Positions 23,864 to 33,558 of a stretch of 64,000 nucleotides of DNA are shown piece after piece; position 1 is the stretch's first letter; every line of letters starts with the position of its first letter. This DNA comes from Ignavibacteriales bacterium. GTDB lineage: Bacteria; Bacteroidota; Ignavibacteria; Ignavibacteriales; Melioribacteraceae. The stretch spans positions 1-64,000 of the forward strand of contig JAIOYW010000014.1 in NCBI GenBank assembly GCA_021740915.1, written 5' to 3'. The position numbers were made by a program, and so were the translations under genes. The notes under the pieces are model-generated. The model did not search any database, was not told where the DNA came from, and worked only from the letters and a program-made list of their open reading frames with translations.

Positions 23864-25432
23864 ATGAATAGGGATTCAGCTATCAGGGCATTGACTCAAA
23901 ACCCAGATAAAATTTGGGATGTGATAATTATCGGGGGTGGTGCAACTGGTCTTGGCGCCGCAGTTGATGCAGCTTCAAGGGGATTCAGCACATTACTTGC
24001 AGAACAATGGGATTTTGCAAAAGGAACTTCTTCCAGAAGCACAAAACTTGTTCATGGAGGAGTTCGTTACCTTGCACAAGGCGACCTTTCCCTCGTTTTC
24101 GAATCTCTGCAGGAGCGGGGTATTCTTATGAAAAACGCACCCCATCTTGTGAGGAATACTCAATTTATAATTCCTGTTTATGACTGGTGGGAAGGACCAT
24201 TTTATAACATCGGAATGAAAGTTTATGATCTGATGGCCGGAAAGTATGGGATAGGCACTTCAAAAAAAATCTCGATAGACGATACAATGGCAGCCATTCC
24301 TAATCTTGATCACAAGGGACTCAGTGGCGGCGTTATTTATCACGACTGCCAGTTCGACGATGCACGCCTGGCGATTAATCTTGCTCAGACAGCCTCAGAT
24401 TTTGGAGCCACTGTTTTGAACTACCTTAAAGTTAGCGGTTTTTTGAAGGATGCTTCCGGACTGATTAACGGAGTGAAACTGATGGATATGGAGACAGGAG
24501 CAGAGATAGAGGTTAGGGGAAAGTCCTTTATTAATGCAGCCGGAGTCTTCGCCGATCAGGTAATGGAGATGGATAATGTGGCTCATAAACGTCAGTTAAA
24601 ATTAAGCCAGGGTTCTCATATTGTGCTGGACAGATCATTTCTGCAGGGAGATTCTGCTGTGATGATACCGCATACTGATGATGGAAGGGTACTTTTTGCC
24701 GTGCCATGGTACGACAGAGTTATAGTCGGGACTACCGATATCCCGGTTTCGGATCCCTCCCCGGAACCAAGGTTTTTGGAGGAAGAAATCGACTTTCTGC
24801 TTAACACTTCATCACTCTATCTTATCAAGGGCCCCGGGAAAGAGGATGTTCTAAGTGTTTTCAGTGGTATCAGACCTCTTGCGTTTACTGAAGATTCAGA
24901 TACCCCCACGAAAAATATTTCAAGAAAACACCAGATAACAGTTGCGGTTTCGGGATTAATATCTATAACAGGGGGGAAATGGACAATCTACAGAAAAATG
25001 GCAGAGGATTTAATAGATCATGCAATTTTAGTCGGGGGTCTCAATCACGTGGAGTGTTTTACTGAAGATCTGCATGTGCATGGGTATAAAACATACTCCG
25101 GTTTTGAGGATGCTTTAGCCTATTATGGCTCTGATTCTCAAGGTATTGAAGAAATTATTGCATCTGAGCCGGGTCTTGGTGAAAAAATACACTCCGATCT
25201 ACCCTTTATCAAAGCTGAAATTGTGTGGGCCGTAAGGGAGGAAATGGCTCGGACAACTGAGGATTTTCTTGCACGCCGGGTCAGGGCGCTTTTTCTTGAT
25301 GCCCGAACGAGTTCAAGGATGGCGCATCATACATCGGTATTAATGGCTAAGGAACTTGGTCGTGACCGGTCATGGGCAGAAGCGCAGGAAAGGCAGTATA
25401 ATGAACTTGCAAAAGGCTATTATCTTGAGTGA
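23864..25432 (+). CDS. glpD: Aerobic glycerol-3-phosphate dehydrogenase
   Basis: A 522-residue flavoprotein of the usual GlpD length. The FAD-binding Rossmann motif IIGGGATGLGAAVDAASRG begins near residue 21, followed by the family signature RSTKLVHGGVRYL. The C-terminal helical domain (about 400-522) has EEMARTTEDFLARRVRALFL. It oxidises glycerol 3-phosphate to dihydroxyacetone phosphate and passes electrons to the quinone pool at the inner membrane. It sits between the patatin and glycerophosphodiesterase genes, with no glycerol kinase or facilitator in view. This suggests that its substrate comes from phospholipid head groups. Confidence 0.95.
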   Translation: MNRDSAIRALTQNPDKIWDVIIIGGGATGLGAAVDAASRGFSTLLAEQWDFAKGTSSRSTKLVHGGVRYLAQGDLSLVFESLQERGILMKNAPHLVRNTQFIIPVYDWWEGPFYNIGMKVYDLMAGKYGIGTSKKISIDDTMAAIPNLDHKGLSGGVIYHDCQFDDARLAINLAQTASDFGATVLNYLKVSGFLKDASGLINGVKLMDMETGAEIEVRGKSFINAAGVFADQVMEMDNVAHKRQLKLSQGSHIVLDRSFLQGDSAVMIPHTDDGRVLFAVPWYDRVIVGTTDIPVSDPSPEPRFLEEEIDFLLNTSSLYLIKGPGKEDVLSVFSGIRPLAFTEDSDTPTKNISRKHQITVAVSGLISITGGKWTIYRKMAEDLIDHAILVGGLNHVECFTEDLHVHGYKTYSGFEDALAYYGSDSQGIEEIIASEPGLGEKIHSDLPFIKAEIVWAVREEMARTTEDFLARRVRALFLDARTSSRMAHHTSVLMAKELGRDRSWAEAQERQYNELAKGYYLE

Positions 25433-26222
25433 TTCACAACAAAAAATATCAATAGTTGCACACAGGGGAGCCTCCTATGCATTTCCCGAAAACACTCTTA
25501 TCTCTTTTCAGGAAGCATTTTCAGAAAATGCTGATTATATTGAGGGTGATTTTCGGATGACGAAAGACGGGGAAATTGTTTGTCTGCATGATATAAATAC
25601 ATCCCGGATAGCTCCGGGATACAAATCATTAAATGTTCGCAGGTCAACTTTTGAAGAACTAAGACGGTTATCAGTCAGCCTTTCAGGAAAAAGGACTGAG
25701 GGCGCAGAGGTGAAAATCCCATCGCTCAGTGAAGTTTTAGACATGATCCCTGAAGGAAAAGGAATTTTTATTGAGATCAAAGATTATCAGTTGGATTTTC
25801 TTCTAAAACTCCAGGAAATATTGTTTAAAGCAATCTTTGCGAAGAAAATCACTCCTGAAAAAATCATAGTTATTTGTTTTAGTAAAAATATTGTAAAATT
25901 TTCGCGGATAATTCTGCCCGGGATAAAAGTGTTCTGGCTATTCAGCAATTGTTTTTCGTTGCTTCATTTTTTTAATCCATTTGTGCATCGATATATTATT
26001 TCGGTGATAAAAAAAATAGAATGTGACGGAATTGATCTGCGGTATGGTAAATTTTTCAATAATACACTATCGCAAAAATTAAAAAATCTGAATCAGGAAA
26101 TCTGTATGTATGGTATTGATAATTCGGAGGATGCCTCTGCGGTGAGATCTCTGGGTGCCGAATATTTAACAACAGATTTCCCGGCAAAAATTCATAAGTT
26201 TTTAAATTCTGCAGGTAAATAA
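25401..26222 (+). CDS. Glycerophosphodiester phosphodiesterase
   Basis: A 273-residue GDPD-family TIM barrel. Catalytic and metal residues are visible: His21-Arg22 in VAHRGAS, Glu48 and Asp50 in YIEGDFRMTKDG, and His63 in VCLHD. It releases glycerol 3-phosphate from glycerophosphodiesters. No signal peptide, so cytoplasmic. I chose the ATG at 25401, which has GGAAAGG about 7 bp upstream and overlaps glpD by 32 bp; an upstream GTG-type start at 25356 is in frame but less likely. A hydrophobic stretch (VFWLFSNCFSLLHFFNPF) around 180-197 is unusual but may be core. Operon partner of glpD and the patatin. Confidence 0.88.
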   Translation: MNLQKAIILSDSQQKISIVAHRGASYAFPENTLISFQEAFSENADYIEGDFRMTKDGEIVCLHDINTSRIAPGYKSLNVRRSTFEELRRLSVSLSGKRTEGAEVKIPSLSEVLDMIPEGKGIFIEIKDYQLDFLLKLQEILFKAIFAKKITPEKIIVICFSKNIVKFSRIILPGIKVFWLFSNCFSLLHFFNPFVHRYIISVIKKIECDGIDLRYGKFFNNTLSQKLKNLNQEICMYGIDNSEDASAVRSLGAEYLTTDFPAKIHKFLNSAGK

Positions 26223-26319
26223 TTATAAAGTCATAATTATTTACCTTGATTTTGGACTAAATTGTTTAATATTACAAACTAATTATTTATTTTATTAAAA
26301 TATTATTTACTGAACCAAA

Positions 26320-26754
26320 ATGCTCCGTAAAATAATTGCCGTTATCTTCGGTTTTGCGGCAGGCGTCACCATAATCGCACTTATGGAAACTCTTGGATGG
26401 ATGTTATACCCGGCAGGACATGAAATTAGTTTAAAAGATCCTTCTTCCGGCGCGACTTATTTTTCGGCATTACCAGATGGAGTTTTTTATATTGTCCTTA
26501 TTTCGTGGGCGTTTGGAAGTATTACCGCTGGAATGGTTTCAACATTGGTGATCAGGAAAAATAACCGCTTTCCGGCATTAATTGCGGGATTGTTGCTAAT
26601 GCTGAGTGGAATAATAAATATGATTATGATGCCTCACTCTGCCTGGTTTATTGTATCAGGGATTTTGATCTTTCTTCCATTTTCGTATATTGGATATAAA
26701 CTGACTGGAAAAAAATTTAGTCAGTCAAACAATATTAGAGCCAAAACAAAATGA
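26320..26754 (+). CDS. Small multipass membrane protein of unknown function
   Basis: A 144-residue hydrophobic protein with four predicted membrane helices (about 3-25, 52-75, 85-102, 107-126) and a basic C-terminal tail. A charged loop EISLKDPSSGATYFS lies between helices 1 and 2. I recognise no family with a known role. Its stop overlaps the start of the M1 aminopeptidase gene (ATGA, 26751-26754), so the two are cotranslated, but this does not by itself tell the function. Confidence 0.75.
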   Translation: MLRKIIAVIFGFAAGVTIIALMETLGWMLYPAGHEISLKDPSSGATYFSALPDGVFYIVLISWAFGSITAGMVSTLVIRKNNRFPALIAGLLLMLSGIINMIMMPHSAWFIVSGILIFLPFSYIGYKLTGKKFSQSNNIRAKTK

Positions 26755-28745
26755 AAAATATATTAATCTCCATATTAATGGTCAGTTTTTTGCTGCCATC
26801 CTTAATTTTATCTCAGGATCAGTCAGATGGATTTTGTAAAATTCCTGGAAGGGTAATTTCACAGAATCAGGTAAATTATCCTGGGGATCAGAATATTGAT
26901 GTGACGTACTATAAACTTGATCTTAATATCAACTATGTACAATCCTTCCTGAACGGAGCAGTAACAATTGATTTCATGGTGCTTAGTGAGGGGACAACAG
27001 ATTTTTTCTTTGATCTCCAGAACACGTTTACGGTTGATTCTATAATTTTTTCGGGTCCCGAAATTCAATTTCAACATTCTGTGAATAAAATTAATCTGCA
27101 AAGTTCTGCGCAGTTGACCACCGGAACAAAATACTCCTGCGTGATATATTACCACGGAACACCGGGCAGCTCCGGTTTCGGGAGTTTCGAGTTTTCAACT
27201 CATAACAGTGGAACAAAACCGGCTATCTGGACTTTGAGCGAACCTTACGGCGCCTCGGATTGGTGGCCTTGTAAGGATACACCGGCAGATAAAGCCGATT
27301 CGAGCGAAGTAAGAGTTCGGGCTGATTCTGTTTTTTACACTGTATCCAACGGAAAACTGACAGAAATTATTACCCATGATGACGGCACAAAAACGTTTAT
27401 CTGGAAGAATAAATATCCGATAGCGCAGTATCTAATCTCATTGGCGATGACCAATTACTATATTTATGAAACTGAATATATATACGGCAATGGTCAGACA
27501 ATGCCTGTTATACATTATATGTACCCGGAAAAGTGGAATGCTGCCAGAAAAGTAAATGTGGACAGAACTCTTAATATGATAACCATTTTTTCCGAACTCT
27601 TCGGCCCCTATCCTTTTCTTGAAGAAAAATACGGACATGCTGAATTTGGGTGGGGAGGCGGAATGGAGCATCAGACTGTCTCTTCGATGGGTACTTTCAG
27701 TGAGAGTGTTGTCGCTCATGAACTTGCACATCAATGGTATGGCGACAAAGTCACGTGTATTGACTGGCATAATATATGGCTTAATGAGGGTTTTGCCTCG
27801 TATGCTGAAGCCTTGTACTTCGAAGCACTTTATGGCAGAGACTCATACATTAATTATGTTAGCAATCAGATTGGCACATCTACCAACCCGTTTTCAGCCA
27901 AGGGTGCGGTTGGATCACTCTACTGTCAGGATATTTCTTCTGTAAATTCAATTTTTGATTATGCCCGTTCTTATCTGAAAGGCTCCATCGTTCTGCATAT
28001 GCTGCGGGGAGTGGTTGGCGATGAAGATTTTTTCACAATTCTTAAGGCTTATGCTGCCGATCCGGAATTAGGATACGGAGTAGCATCCACCGAGGATTTT
28101 CAACGGGTTTGTGAAGAAATTTCCGGACTTGAACTTGATTACTTTTTCCAGGAATGGGTTTACGGGGTTAAATATCCTAAATATAATATTGACTGGGGTT
28201 ACTCAACGAACGGTTCGAATATTTATGATGTGCGAGTTACTCTTTCACAGACGGCAAATTCAAATCCGCTTTATTTTACAATGCCTGTCGATCTCAAAAT
28301 TATCACAGCAATTGGAGACACAACTTTCCGAATTTTTAATGACCAGCAGATACAGGATTTTAATTTTGTTGTAAACGGCAAACCCTCAGCGCTGTTGTTC
28401 GATCCTGATAAGTGGATTATGAAGGATGTGAATTCAACCACAGGTTTGACTGATTTTGAATTAATGCCCGATGAATTCAGAATAATAGGGAATTATCCTA
28501 ATCCTTTTAATCCCACGACAACAATTTCGTATTACACAACCGAAACTGGTAATATACGGATCTGTCTCTATGATATCAGCGGTGCACTTATTTCAGTTCT
28601 TGAAGAAGGTTACAAACCTTCAGGACTGCATAAATATGAATTTAATTCAGTGGCGTTACCGATAATTCCCGGTAGCGGTGTGTATTTTTATTCAATAGGA
28701 AATGGGAAGAAAATATTAACCGGTAAAATGACTTTACTTAAATAA
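26751..28745 (+). CDS. Secreted M1-family metallopeptidase with T9SS sorting domain
   Basis: A 664-residue exported peptidase. The signal peptide is KNILISILMVSFLLPSLILS. The substrate-binding motif GGGMEHQ (303-308) replaces the classical GAMEN. The zinc site is HELAH (323-327) with Glu346 in WLNEGFASYAEAL. It therefore has all the residues of a working M1 aminopeptidase, though shorter than the 850-residue enzymes because the C-terminal helical domain is missing. In its place is a type A sorting domain (GNYPNPFNP ... KMTLLK) that sends it through the type IX system. Probable extracellular peptide degradation. Overlaps the upstream membrane protein gene by 4 bp. Confidence 0.92.
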   Translation: MKNILISILMVSFLLPSLILSQDQSDGFCKIPGRVISQNQVNYPGDQNIDVTYYKLDLNINYVQSFLNGAVTIDFMVLSEGTTDFFFDLQNTFTVDSIIFSGPEIQFQHSVNKINLQSSAQLTTGTKYSCVIYYHGTPGSSGFGSFEFSTHNSGTKPAIWTLSEPYGASDWWPCKDTPADKADSSEVRVRADSVFYTVSNGKLTEIITHDDGTKTFIWKNKYPIAQYLISLAMTNYYIYETEYIYGNGQTMPVIHYMYPEKWNAARKVNVDRTLNMITIFSELFGPYPFLEEKYGHAEFGWGGGMEHQTVSSMGTFSESVVAHELAHQWYGDKVTCIDWHNIWLNEGFASYAEALYFEALYGRDSYINYVSNQIGTSTNPFSAKGAVGSLYCQDISSVNSIFDYARSYLKGSIVLHMLRGVVGDEDFFTILKAYAADPELGYGVASTEDFQRVCEEISGLELDYFFQEWVYGVKYPKYNIDWGYSTNGSNIYDVRVTLSQTANSNPLYFTMPVDLKIITAIGDTTFRIFNDQQIQDFNFVVNGKPSALLFDPDKWIMKDVNSTTGLTDFELMPDEFRIIGNYPNPFNPTTTISYYTTETGNIRICLYDISGALISVLEEGYKPSGLHKYEFNSVALPIIPGSGVYFYSIGNGKKILTGKMTLLK

Positions 28746-28795
28746 TATCCCCTAAAATTAATAGTTACTTAAAACAAAGCGTCACAGGTTTCTAA

Positions 28796-30106
28796 ATGGA
28801 CGAAAAAGAACAAAAAAGAAAACATGCCAATTATCTAAGAACCCAGAAAAACTATCCTGAAGCATTAGTTATTTTTCAGGAACTATGTGTTGATACACTC
28901 AGCGATGAAACCAAATGGGATTACTGGGGATTGTCATACTGCCTTCTTAGATTGAGAAGATACGACGAATGTATGGATATTTGTCGCCAGCTTTATAATA
29001 TGTATCCTGATTTTGAGACGGGAAATAATAATTACGGATGGGCATTGTACTATAAGCACATAAAAGTGGAACAGCCTGTTCTTTCTGACGCTCTGCAAGC
29101 CGGGGAAGAAATAATTCGTTATACTAATCCCAAGAATAAATTTACCCCGTATCATAGTACTGTTTTTAAATTGCTTGAAATGCTGAAAAAAGAAGGTTCG
29201 AAGGAAGCGGAAACCTTTTTTGAGTGGATTGAGAAAGTACATCCCAAAGAACTTGATGATACTATCCAAAAAAATAACGATGAGGCCGGATTCCCACCTA
29301 CTTCAACTCTGAGAGAAAAATACTATATGCTCAAAACATCGGCTCTTCTGGAATTTGGGCTGTTTGAAGAATGTCTTCAGAGTTGTGATATTGCAATCAG
29401 GATGACCGAAAAGCCTATGTACAACCAGTCTTATTGGTTTAAACGTCAGAAAGCACTCGTTTATAAAGAGATGAAAAATTATGACAAGGCACTTTCCATA
29501 ATGCACGATATTATTAGGGTGAAAAAAGACTGGCGGGCATTTTACGATTTTGCGGAAATGCTTTATGAAGTCGGTGATTCAGAATCTGCACTGTTATATT
29601 CGCTGCAATCTGCGCTTCGCGACAGAAATGGTGATCTTCGTCAGGAATTGTATATGCTTCTCTACGAGCTCCTAATGGAGAAGGGAATGGAGCAGGAAGC
29701 CGCCGATCATCTTTTCCTGATAAAGGATATGCGTGAAACTCTCGGTCTTGAGCCCGATGAAGGAGTATTAAATTTACTGACCAAACTTGAAAATTCAATA
29801 ACTGCTAAACCGATTATTGAAATACAGGAAGATCTCGCCAACCTTTGGAAAGAATTGCTTTTCGAATCACCGGAAAATCAGCATGGAGCTGTATTGAGAA
29901 TTCTCCCTAACGGTCATTCGGGTTTTGTTAAATCCGATTTGGGTGGTTCCTATTATTTTCAAATGAGTGAATATCTCGGCAATCGGAGAGCCATAAGGGA
30001 AGGTCTCAGGGTTAAGTTTATTTTAGAAGAAGGTTACGACTTTAAAAAAGACCAGGACGTGAAAGTTGCGACATTTATCAGACCTGTTGAAAAGGAAATT
30101 TTTTAG
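28796..30106 (+). CDS. TPR protein with a C-terminal cold-shock-like OB domain
   Basis: A 436-residue cytoplasmic protein without signal peptide. Residues about 5-340 form helical TPR-like repeats (NYPEALVIFQELCVD, YDECMDICRQLYNMYP, FEECLQSCDIAIRM, YDKALSIMHDIIRV). Residues about 360-430 look like a cold-shock/S1-type OB fold (GAVLRILPNGHSGFVKSDLG, then YYFQMSEY), the pattern by which CSD proteins bind single-stranded nucleic acid. The combination suggests an RNA-linked scaffold, but no partner is known. Its 3' end overlaps by 4 bp the end of the convergent beta-CASP metallo-hydrolase gene. Confidence 0.75.
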   Translation: MDEKEQKRKHANYLRTQKNYPEALVIFQELCVDTLSDETKWDYWGLSYCLLRLRRYDECMDICRQLYNMYPDFETGNNNYGWALYYKHIKVEQPVLSDALQAGEEIIRYTNPKNKFTPYHSTVFKLLEMLKKEGSKEAETFFEWIEKVHPKELDDTIQKNNDEAGFPPTSTLREKYYMLKTSALLEFGLFEECLQSCDIAIRMTEKPMYNQSYWFKRQKALVYKEMKNYDKALSIMHDIIRVKKDWRAFYDFAEMLYEVGDSESALLYSLQSALRDRNGDLRQELYMLLYELLMEKGMEQEAADHLFLIKDMRETLGLEPDEGVLNLLTKLENSITAKPIIEIQEDLANLWKELLFESPENQHGAVLRILPNGHSGFVKSDLGGSYYFQMSEYLGNRRAIREGLRVKFILEEGYDFKKDQDVKVATFIRPVEKEIF

Positions 30107-31476
30107 GTGTTGAAAAATATTGCTTTTCCGGCAGCGGCTGCATAAAGTTTTATCCCGGGGAATCGGTTCAGTATTTTTGACCCGAGATTATCAACAGCCT
30201 CCTGGCTGCCATGGACCAAAACAATTGCTGACGGTTTAAGACTCTCATAAATATTGAATAATTCACCCCTGAAAGGATGTGAGGGAAATTTGAATCTTTC
30301 GATCCTGCATTTCACTTCCCGCATCATTCCGTTGCGGGTCAGTTTTAATTTATCTCCTTGTGAGGCGTTTGCAACAACAAAACCGGAGGAATCAGGATCT
30401 ATATAACCGGCAAAAAATATTGCAAATTTTTCATTTTTTAACCAATATGGTGTTAATCTGAAAGACATCGTACCTTTTTCAACCATACCTCCCGGTGCCA
30501 GCACAATCCCATTGTTTCTTTCGAAATCTGAAAAATCCGTAACCTCGTAAATATCAGTCTGCGGAAAGGACATCAGTTCTATGTTTTTTTCCTTTCTGTT
30601 CGTTTTATATCGGAAATTATCGTAAATGCGGTTAATTTTTCTTGAAATACCGCCTGTATAAACAGGAACTTCGGGCAGTTTACCTTTCTCCATTAATTTG
30701 TTAACAAGCATTAACATTTCCTGAGTTTTACCAAGAGAAAAAACCGGAACCATTGCGGATCCGCCGCCAGAAATAACTGAATTGAGTGAGGTGGTGAATC
30801 GTTCGATTTCATGAGGAAGGCTGAAAAAATCTTTATCATAATCGCCGTAAGTCGATTCTGATATAATGATATCAACAGGTTTGTCCGGAATTACTGCCCC
30901 TTTAAGTATTATCTGGTCATCCGGTTTAATATCCCCGGTAACAAACAGTCTGAAATCGCCGAATTGAAGCAGGACCGAGGCGCTTCCAAGTATATGACCG
31001 GCATCGTAAAGGGTTACTGTAAGGCGCCTGGTTGAATGGTAACTTAATGAGTCAAGTTCAAATTCCTGTTCATAATGAAGATCGATGAAAAAAGCTGTGA
31101 GGCGGTCAATATCATCGTGCCCGTAAATGAGATCCCGGTTGGTCTCATCATGGCTGCTCCATTTTAGAATTTCAACAGAATTATGCAGGACAATTCCTGC
31201 AATCTCCCGAGTGGCTTCTGAGCAAATAACCCTGGCATGGGGAAACTTTTTAATAAGAACAGGCAGCGAACCGATATGATCATGATGTGCGTGAGTAATT
31301 ATGATGAAATCAACCGGATCGTTTTCTATCAGACCAAGTAGCGGAAGAGCATCCAGCCCTTCTTTACGGGGATGCATCCCCGCGTCAACAATTATTCCCA
31401 ATCCCTCAAAATTGAAATAATTACAATTTGCCCCGACTTCTCCTGCTCCGCCAAGCGGCAGAAATGTTACAGGCAA
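30103..31476 (-). CDS. Beta-CASP metallo-beta-lactamase-fold hydrolase (CPSF-like)
   Basis: A 457-residue protein. The MBL zinc motif THAHHDH is at 61-67. A later metal His is in DAGHILGSAS, followed by the Asp in FVTGDIKPDD. The beta-CASP part has SESTYGDYDK, VPVFSLGKTQEML, APGGMVEKGT and a final VLVHGSQE. This matches the bacterial relatives of CPSF-73 and RNase J-type nucleases (YsdC/YciH-like beta-CASP group), so RNA endonuclease or exonuclease activity is likely but not shown. Last of three minus-strand genes after porQ and a lipoprotein gene. Convergent with the TPR/OB gene. Confidence 0.85.
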   Translation of the reverse strand: MPVTFLPLGGAGEVGANCNYFNFEGLGIIVDAGMHPRKEGLDALPLLGLIENDPVDFIIITHAHHDHIGSLPVLIKKFPHARVICSEATREIAGIVLHNSVEILKWSSHDETNRDLIYGHDDIDRLTAFFIDLHYEQEFELDSLSYHSTRRLTVTLYDAGHILGSASVLLQFGDFRLFVTGDIKPDDQIILKGAVIPDKPVDIIISESTYGDYDKDFFSLPHEIERFTTSLNSVISGGGSAMVPVFSLGKTQEMLMLVNKLMEKGKLPEVPVYTGGISRKINRIYDNFRYKTNRKEKNIELMSFPQTDIYEVTDFSDFERNNGIVLAPGGMVEKGTMSFRLTPYWLKNEKFAIFFAGYIDPDSSGFVVANASQGDKLKLTRNGMMREVKCRIERFKFPSHPFRGELFNIYESLKPSAIVLVHGSQEAVDNLGSKILNRFPGIKLYAAAAGKAIFFNT

Positions 31477-31494
31477 AATATTTCCGGTATCGTG

Positions 31495-32442
31495 TCAATA
31501 ATAAAGATAATTATACCTCGTTACAATAATTGGATTATCGTCACTATCGTATCTGTATCTTTCGTACAGCAAACCTTTTTCACCATACACGTAAACAAGT
31601 TTCATCTGTTTAAATTCAAAGCCCTTTTTATCTGTATAATACATCACTTCTTCAACCCGGTTATTATTCTCATCATATAAAAAAGTATAAGTGTACATAC
31701 TGTTTTTTTTAAGAATAAGGTTTCCTTTGGAGTCATATCTAAAATATGTTGTATCGGTGGCAGGCCGGTTATCTGTAATAATTTCAGCCGCAAGCATACT
31801 TTTGTTATCAAAATATCTTTCAGTTCTCTGCAGAAATCTCTCCTGAGCACCTGTTTTGGTCACACTATATGATGAATCAGGGTTATAGGAGTAAATAAGT
31901 CTTTCAATAATATCACCATTTTCAGCTTTAATGGTTGTGGAAGTAATCTGGGTTTTGTTATACGAATTTGTAATAAATCTTTTTTTCTTAAAATTCGCAT
32001 CGAAAACTTCGCTGCTTTCCTCAAGACCATCTCCATTAAAATCATTTATGCTCTCATAAACAATCTTGCCGGAATGATCATAAGTTTTTGCAATAAGAAT
32101 ATTCCCATCATCGTCGTATTCAAAATCCCATTCACGATCAACCATTTTCCCGCCGCCGTATCGGATCTGCTTTTCTTTGAGACCATCCTCATTAAAAAAC
32201 ACCTCTTCAACGATGTCTCCACGTTCGGCTACTTTTCCGTACATATCGTAAAAGTAAGTGTAAGCATCACGTTTTTTTACCCCAAGCTGCAAAGCCTTTT
32301 TCTCTTCCACGTCTTCCTGAGTGATGAGCCAGGGCTTTTTCGGTTTAATAAGATTTGATTTTTCTTCTTTTGATTTACTGCATGAAAATACTACGAACGT
32401 CAGAAGCACCAGCAAATAAATTTTTCTATAATTATGAATCAT
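31495..32442 (-). CDS. Lipoprotein with YD/RHS-like beta repeats
   Basis: A 315-residue protein with a lipoprotein signal ending VFSC (Cys21). After a charged segment, the rest (about 60-315) is made of repeats of roughly 20-25 residues with a Y-aromatic/Asp-Gly pattern: FYDMYGKVAERGD, FEYDDDGNILIAKTYD, FRYDSKGNLILKK and YRYDSDDNPIIVTRY. These resemble single YD repeats of RHS proteins or the toxin_15/MORN-like family found in Bacteroidota. Function unknown; probably faces the periplasm or surface. Lies 9 bp after the PorQ-like gene and 18 bp before the beta-CASP gene. Confidence 0.75.
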   Translation of the reverse strand: MIHNYRKIYLLVLLTFVVFSCSKSKEEKSNLIKPKKPWLITQEDVEEKKALQLGVKKRDAYTYFYDMYGKVAERGDIVEEVFFNEDGLKEKQIRYGGGKMVDREWDFEYDDDGNILIAKTYDHSGKIVYESINDFNGDGLEESSEVFDANFKKKRFITNSYNKTQITSTTIKAENGDIIERLIYSYNPDSSYSVTKTGAQERFLQRTERYFDNKSMLAAEIITDNRPATDTTYFRYDSKGNLILKKNSMYTYTFLYDENNNRVEEVMYYTDKKGFEFKQMKLVYVYGEKGLLYERYRYDSDDNPIIVTRYNYLYY

Positions 32443-32451
32443 GTTTTCCTT

Positions 32452-33381
32452 TTAGAATTCAGTTGTGATACCAATTCGATGGAGAGTTCCGATAGAGCCG
32501 AGAGATGAAAAAGCATAATCAAAAAGATACTGCTCGATTATTGCTCCAAGTCCAAGATTAAAACCTGCGAGACCTGCTGAAGAACCGATTTTCAGATCAG
32601 AACGTTTCTCGTTGTCATAACCAAATCTGAGTTTCAAAATCCTGCTCAGCCTTAATTCTCCTCCAAAAGTAAATTTTTTAAATCTGTCTGTAATTTTTTC
32701 ACTTTCAGAATTAAGATGGTTGAAAGAGAAAAAGAATTTAAGCGGCAGATGAAGCAGTTCTTTACTGAAACCCAGCCGGAAATCGAGGGGAAGATCCTCC
32801 TTTGTTCCATTATATGTAGTTATCTGAGCGCCGGCATTAAGTATGGAAAAACCAAATGACCAACGTTCTTCAGGAATTGCATAGAGCAGCCCCAGGTCAA
32901 CAGCCGCAGCGGTGGAGGAATACTCATCAATTCCGGAATAAATAAATTTAACACTGGCTCCATAAGAAAGATTTTTATCGAGTTCGTTCGAATATGCAGC
33001 CATTAAAGCCACATCACCGGCACCAAATTCACCCGTTTTATTCCCAAATTCGTCTGCTCTCTGAAAATTCCCGTAATTTATATATGAAATACCTGCACTA
33101 AGTCTGCCGACAGATTCTATTTCATCTGAAAAAACAAGTCCTGCTGAATTAATGTCTTTCAGGTGTTTGAGAAAGGAGAATGAAATCTGTCTCCCATTCA
33201 GGAAATAGGTACCTGCCGGATTATAAAAAAGAACGTTCGGATCATCATTTGATGCAACAAAACTGCCGGCTAATGCAGCCGCGCGGGGGCTAAGGTCGAG
33301 ATCGAGAAATTCATAGACGGATTGAGCCCGAATTATTGAAAACCCGGATAAAAATAATATTAATAATAATTTCCTGGACAT
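32452..33381 (-). CDS. porQ: PorQ-like type IX secretion outer-membrane protein
   Basis: A 309-residue exported protein with signal peptide RKLLLILFLSGFSIIRA. It starts with YEFLDLDLSPRAAALAGSFVA and NDDPNVLFYNPAGT, hallmark phrases of the PorV/PorQ branch of FadL-like beta-barrels. The rest alternates amphipathic strands typical of a 14-strand barrel. PorV and PorQ serve the type IX secretion machinery, PorV as a shuttle for cargo. The length of about 310 and the leading YxFL motif fit PorQ better than PorV. This agrees with the several sorting-domain cargo proteins in the window. First gene of a three-gene minus-strand run. Confidence 0.8.
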   Translation of the reverse strand: MSRKLLLILFLSGFSIIRAQSVYEFLDLDLSPRAAALAGSFVASNDDPNVLFYNPAGTYFLNGRQISFSFLKHLKDINSAGLVFSDEIESVGRLSAGISYINYGNFQRADEFGNKTGEFGAGDVALMAAYSNELDKNLSYGASVKFIYSGIDEYSSTAAAVDLGLLYAIPEERWSFGFSILNAGAQITTYNGTKEDLPLDFRLGFSKELLHLPLKFFFSFNHLNSESEKITDRFKKFTFGGELRLSRILKLRFGYDNEKRSDLKIGSSAGLAGFNLGLGAIIEQYLFDYAFSSLGSIGTLHRIGITTEF

Positions 33382-33558
33382 ATATCCTCAAATTTGGCTG
33401 CTTAAGAAACAATAAAATTAAGAATTTTTCAAGTTAATAAAAATAAACAAATTTTGCCCCTGATTCTTATTAAACCTTTATACGGGTGATTTATATATGG
33501 AACAATTTACCTTTAGTTGCTGTTAGAATCGTGAAAGAATATTGATCAGGAGTTATTT

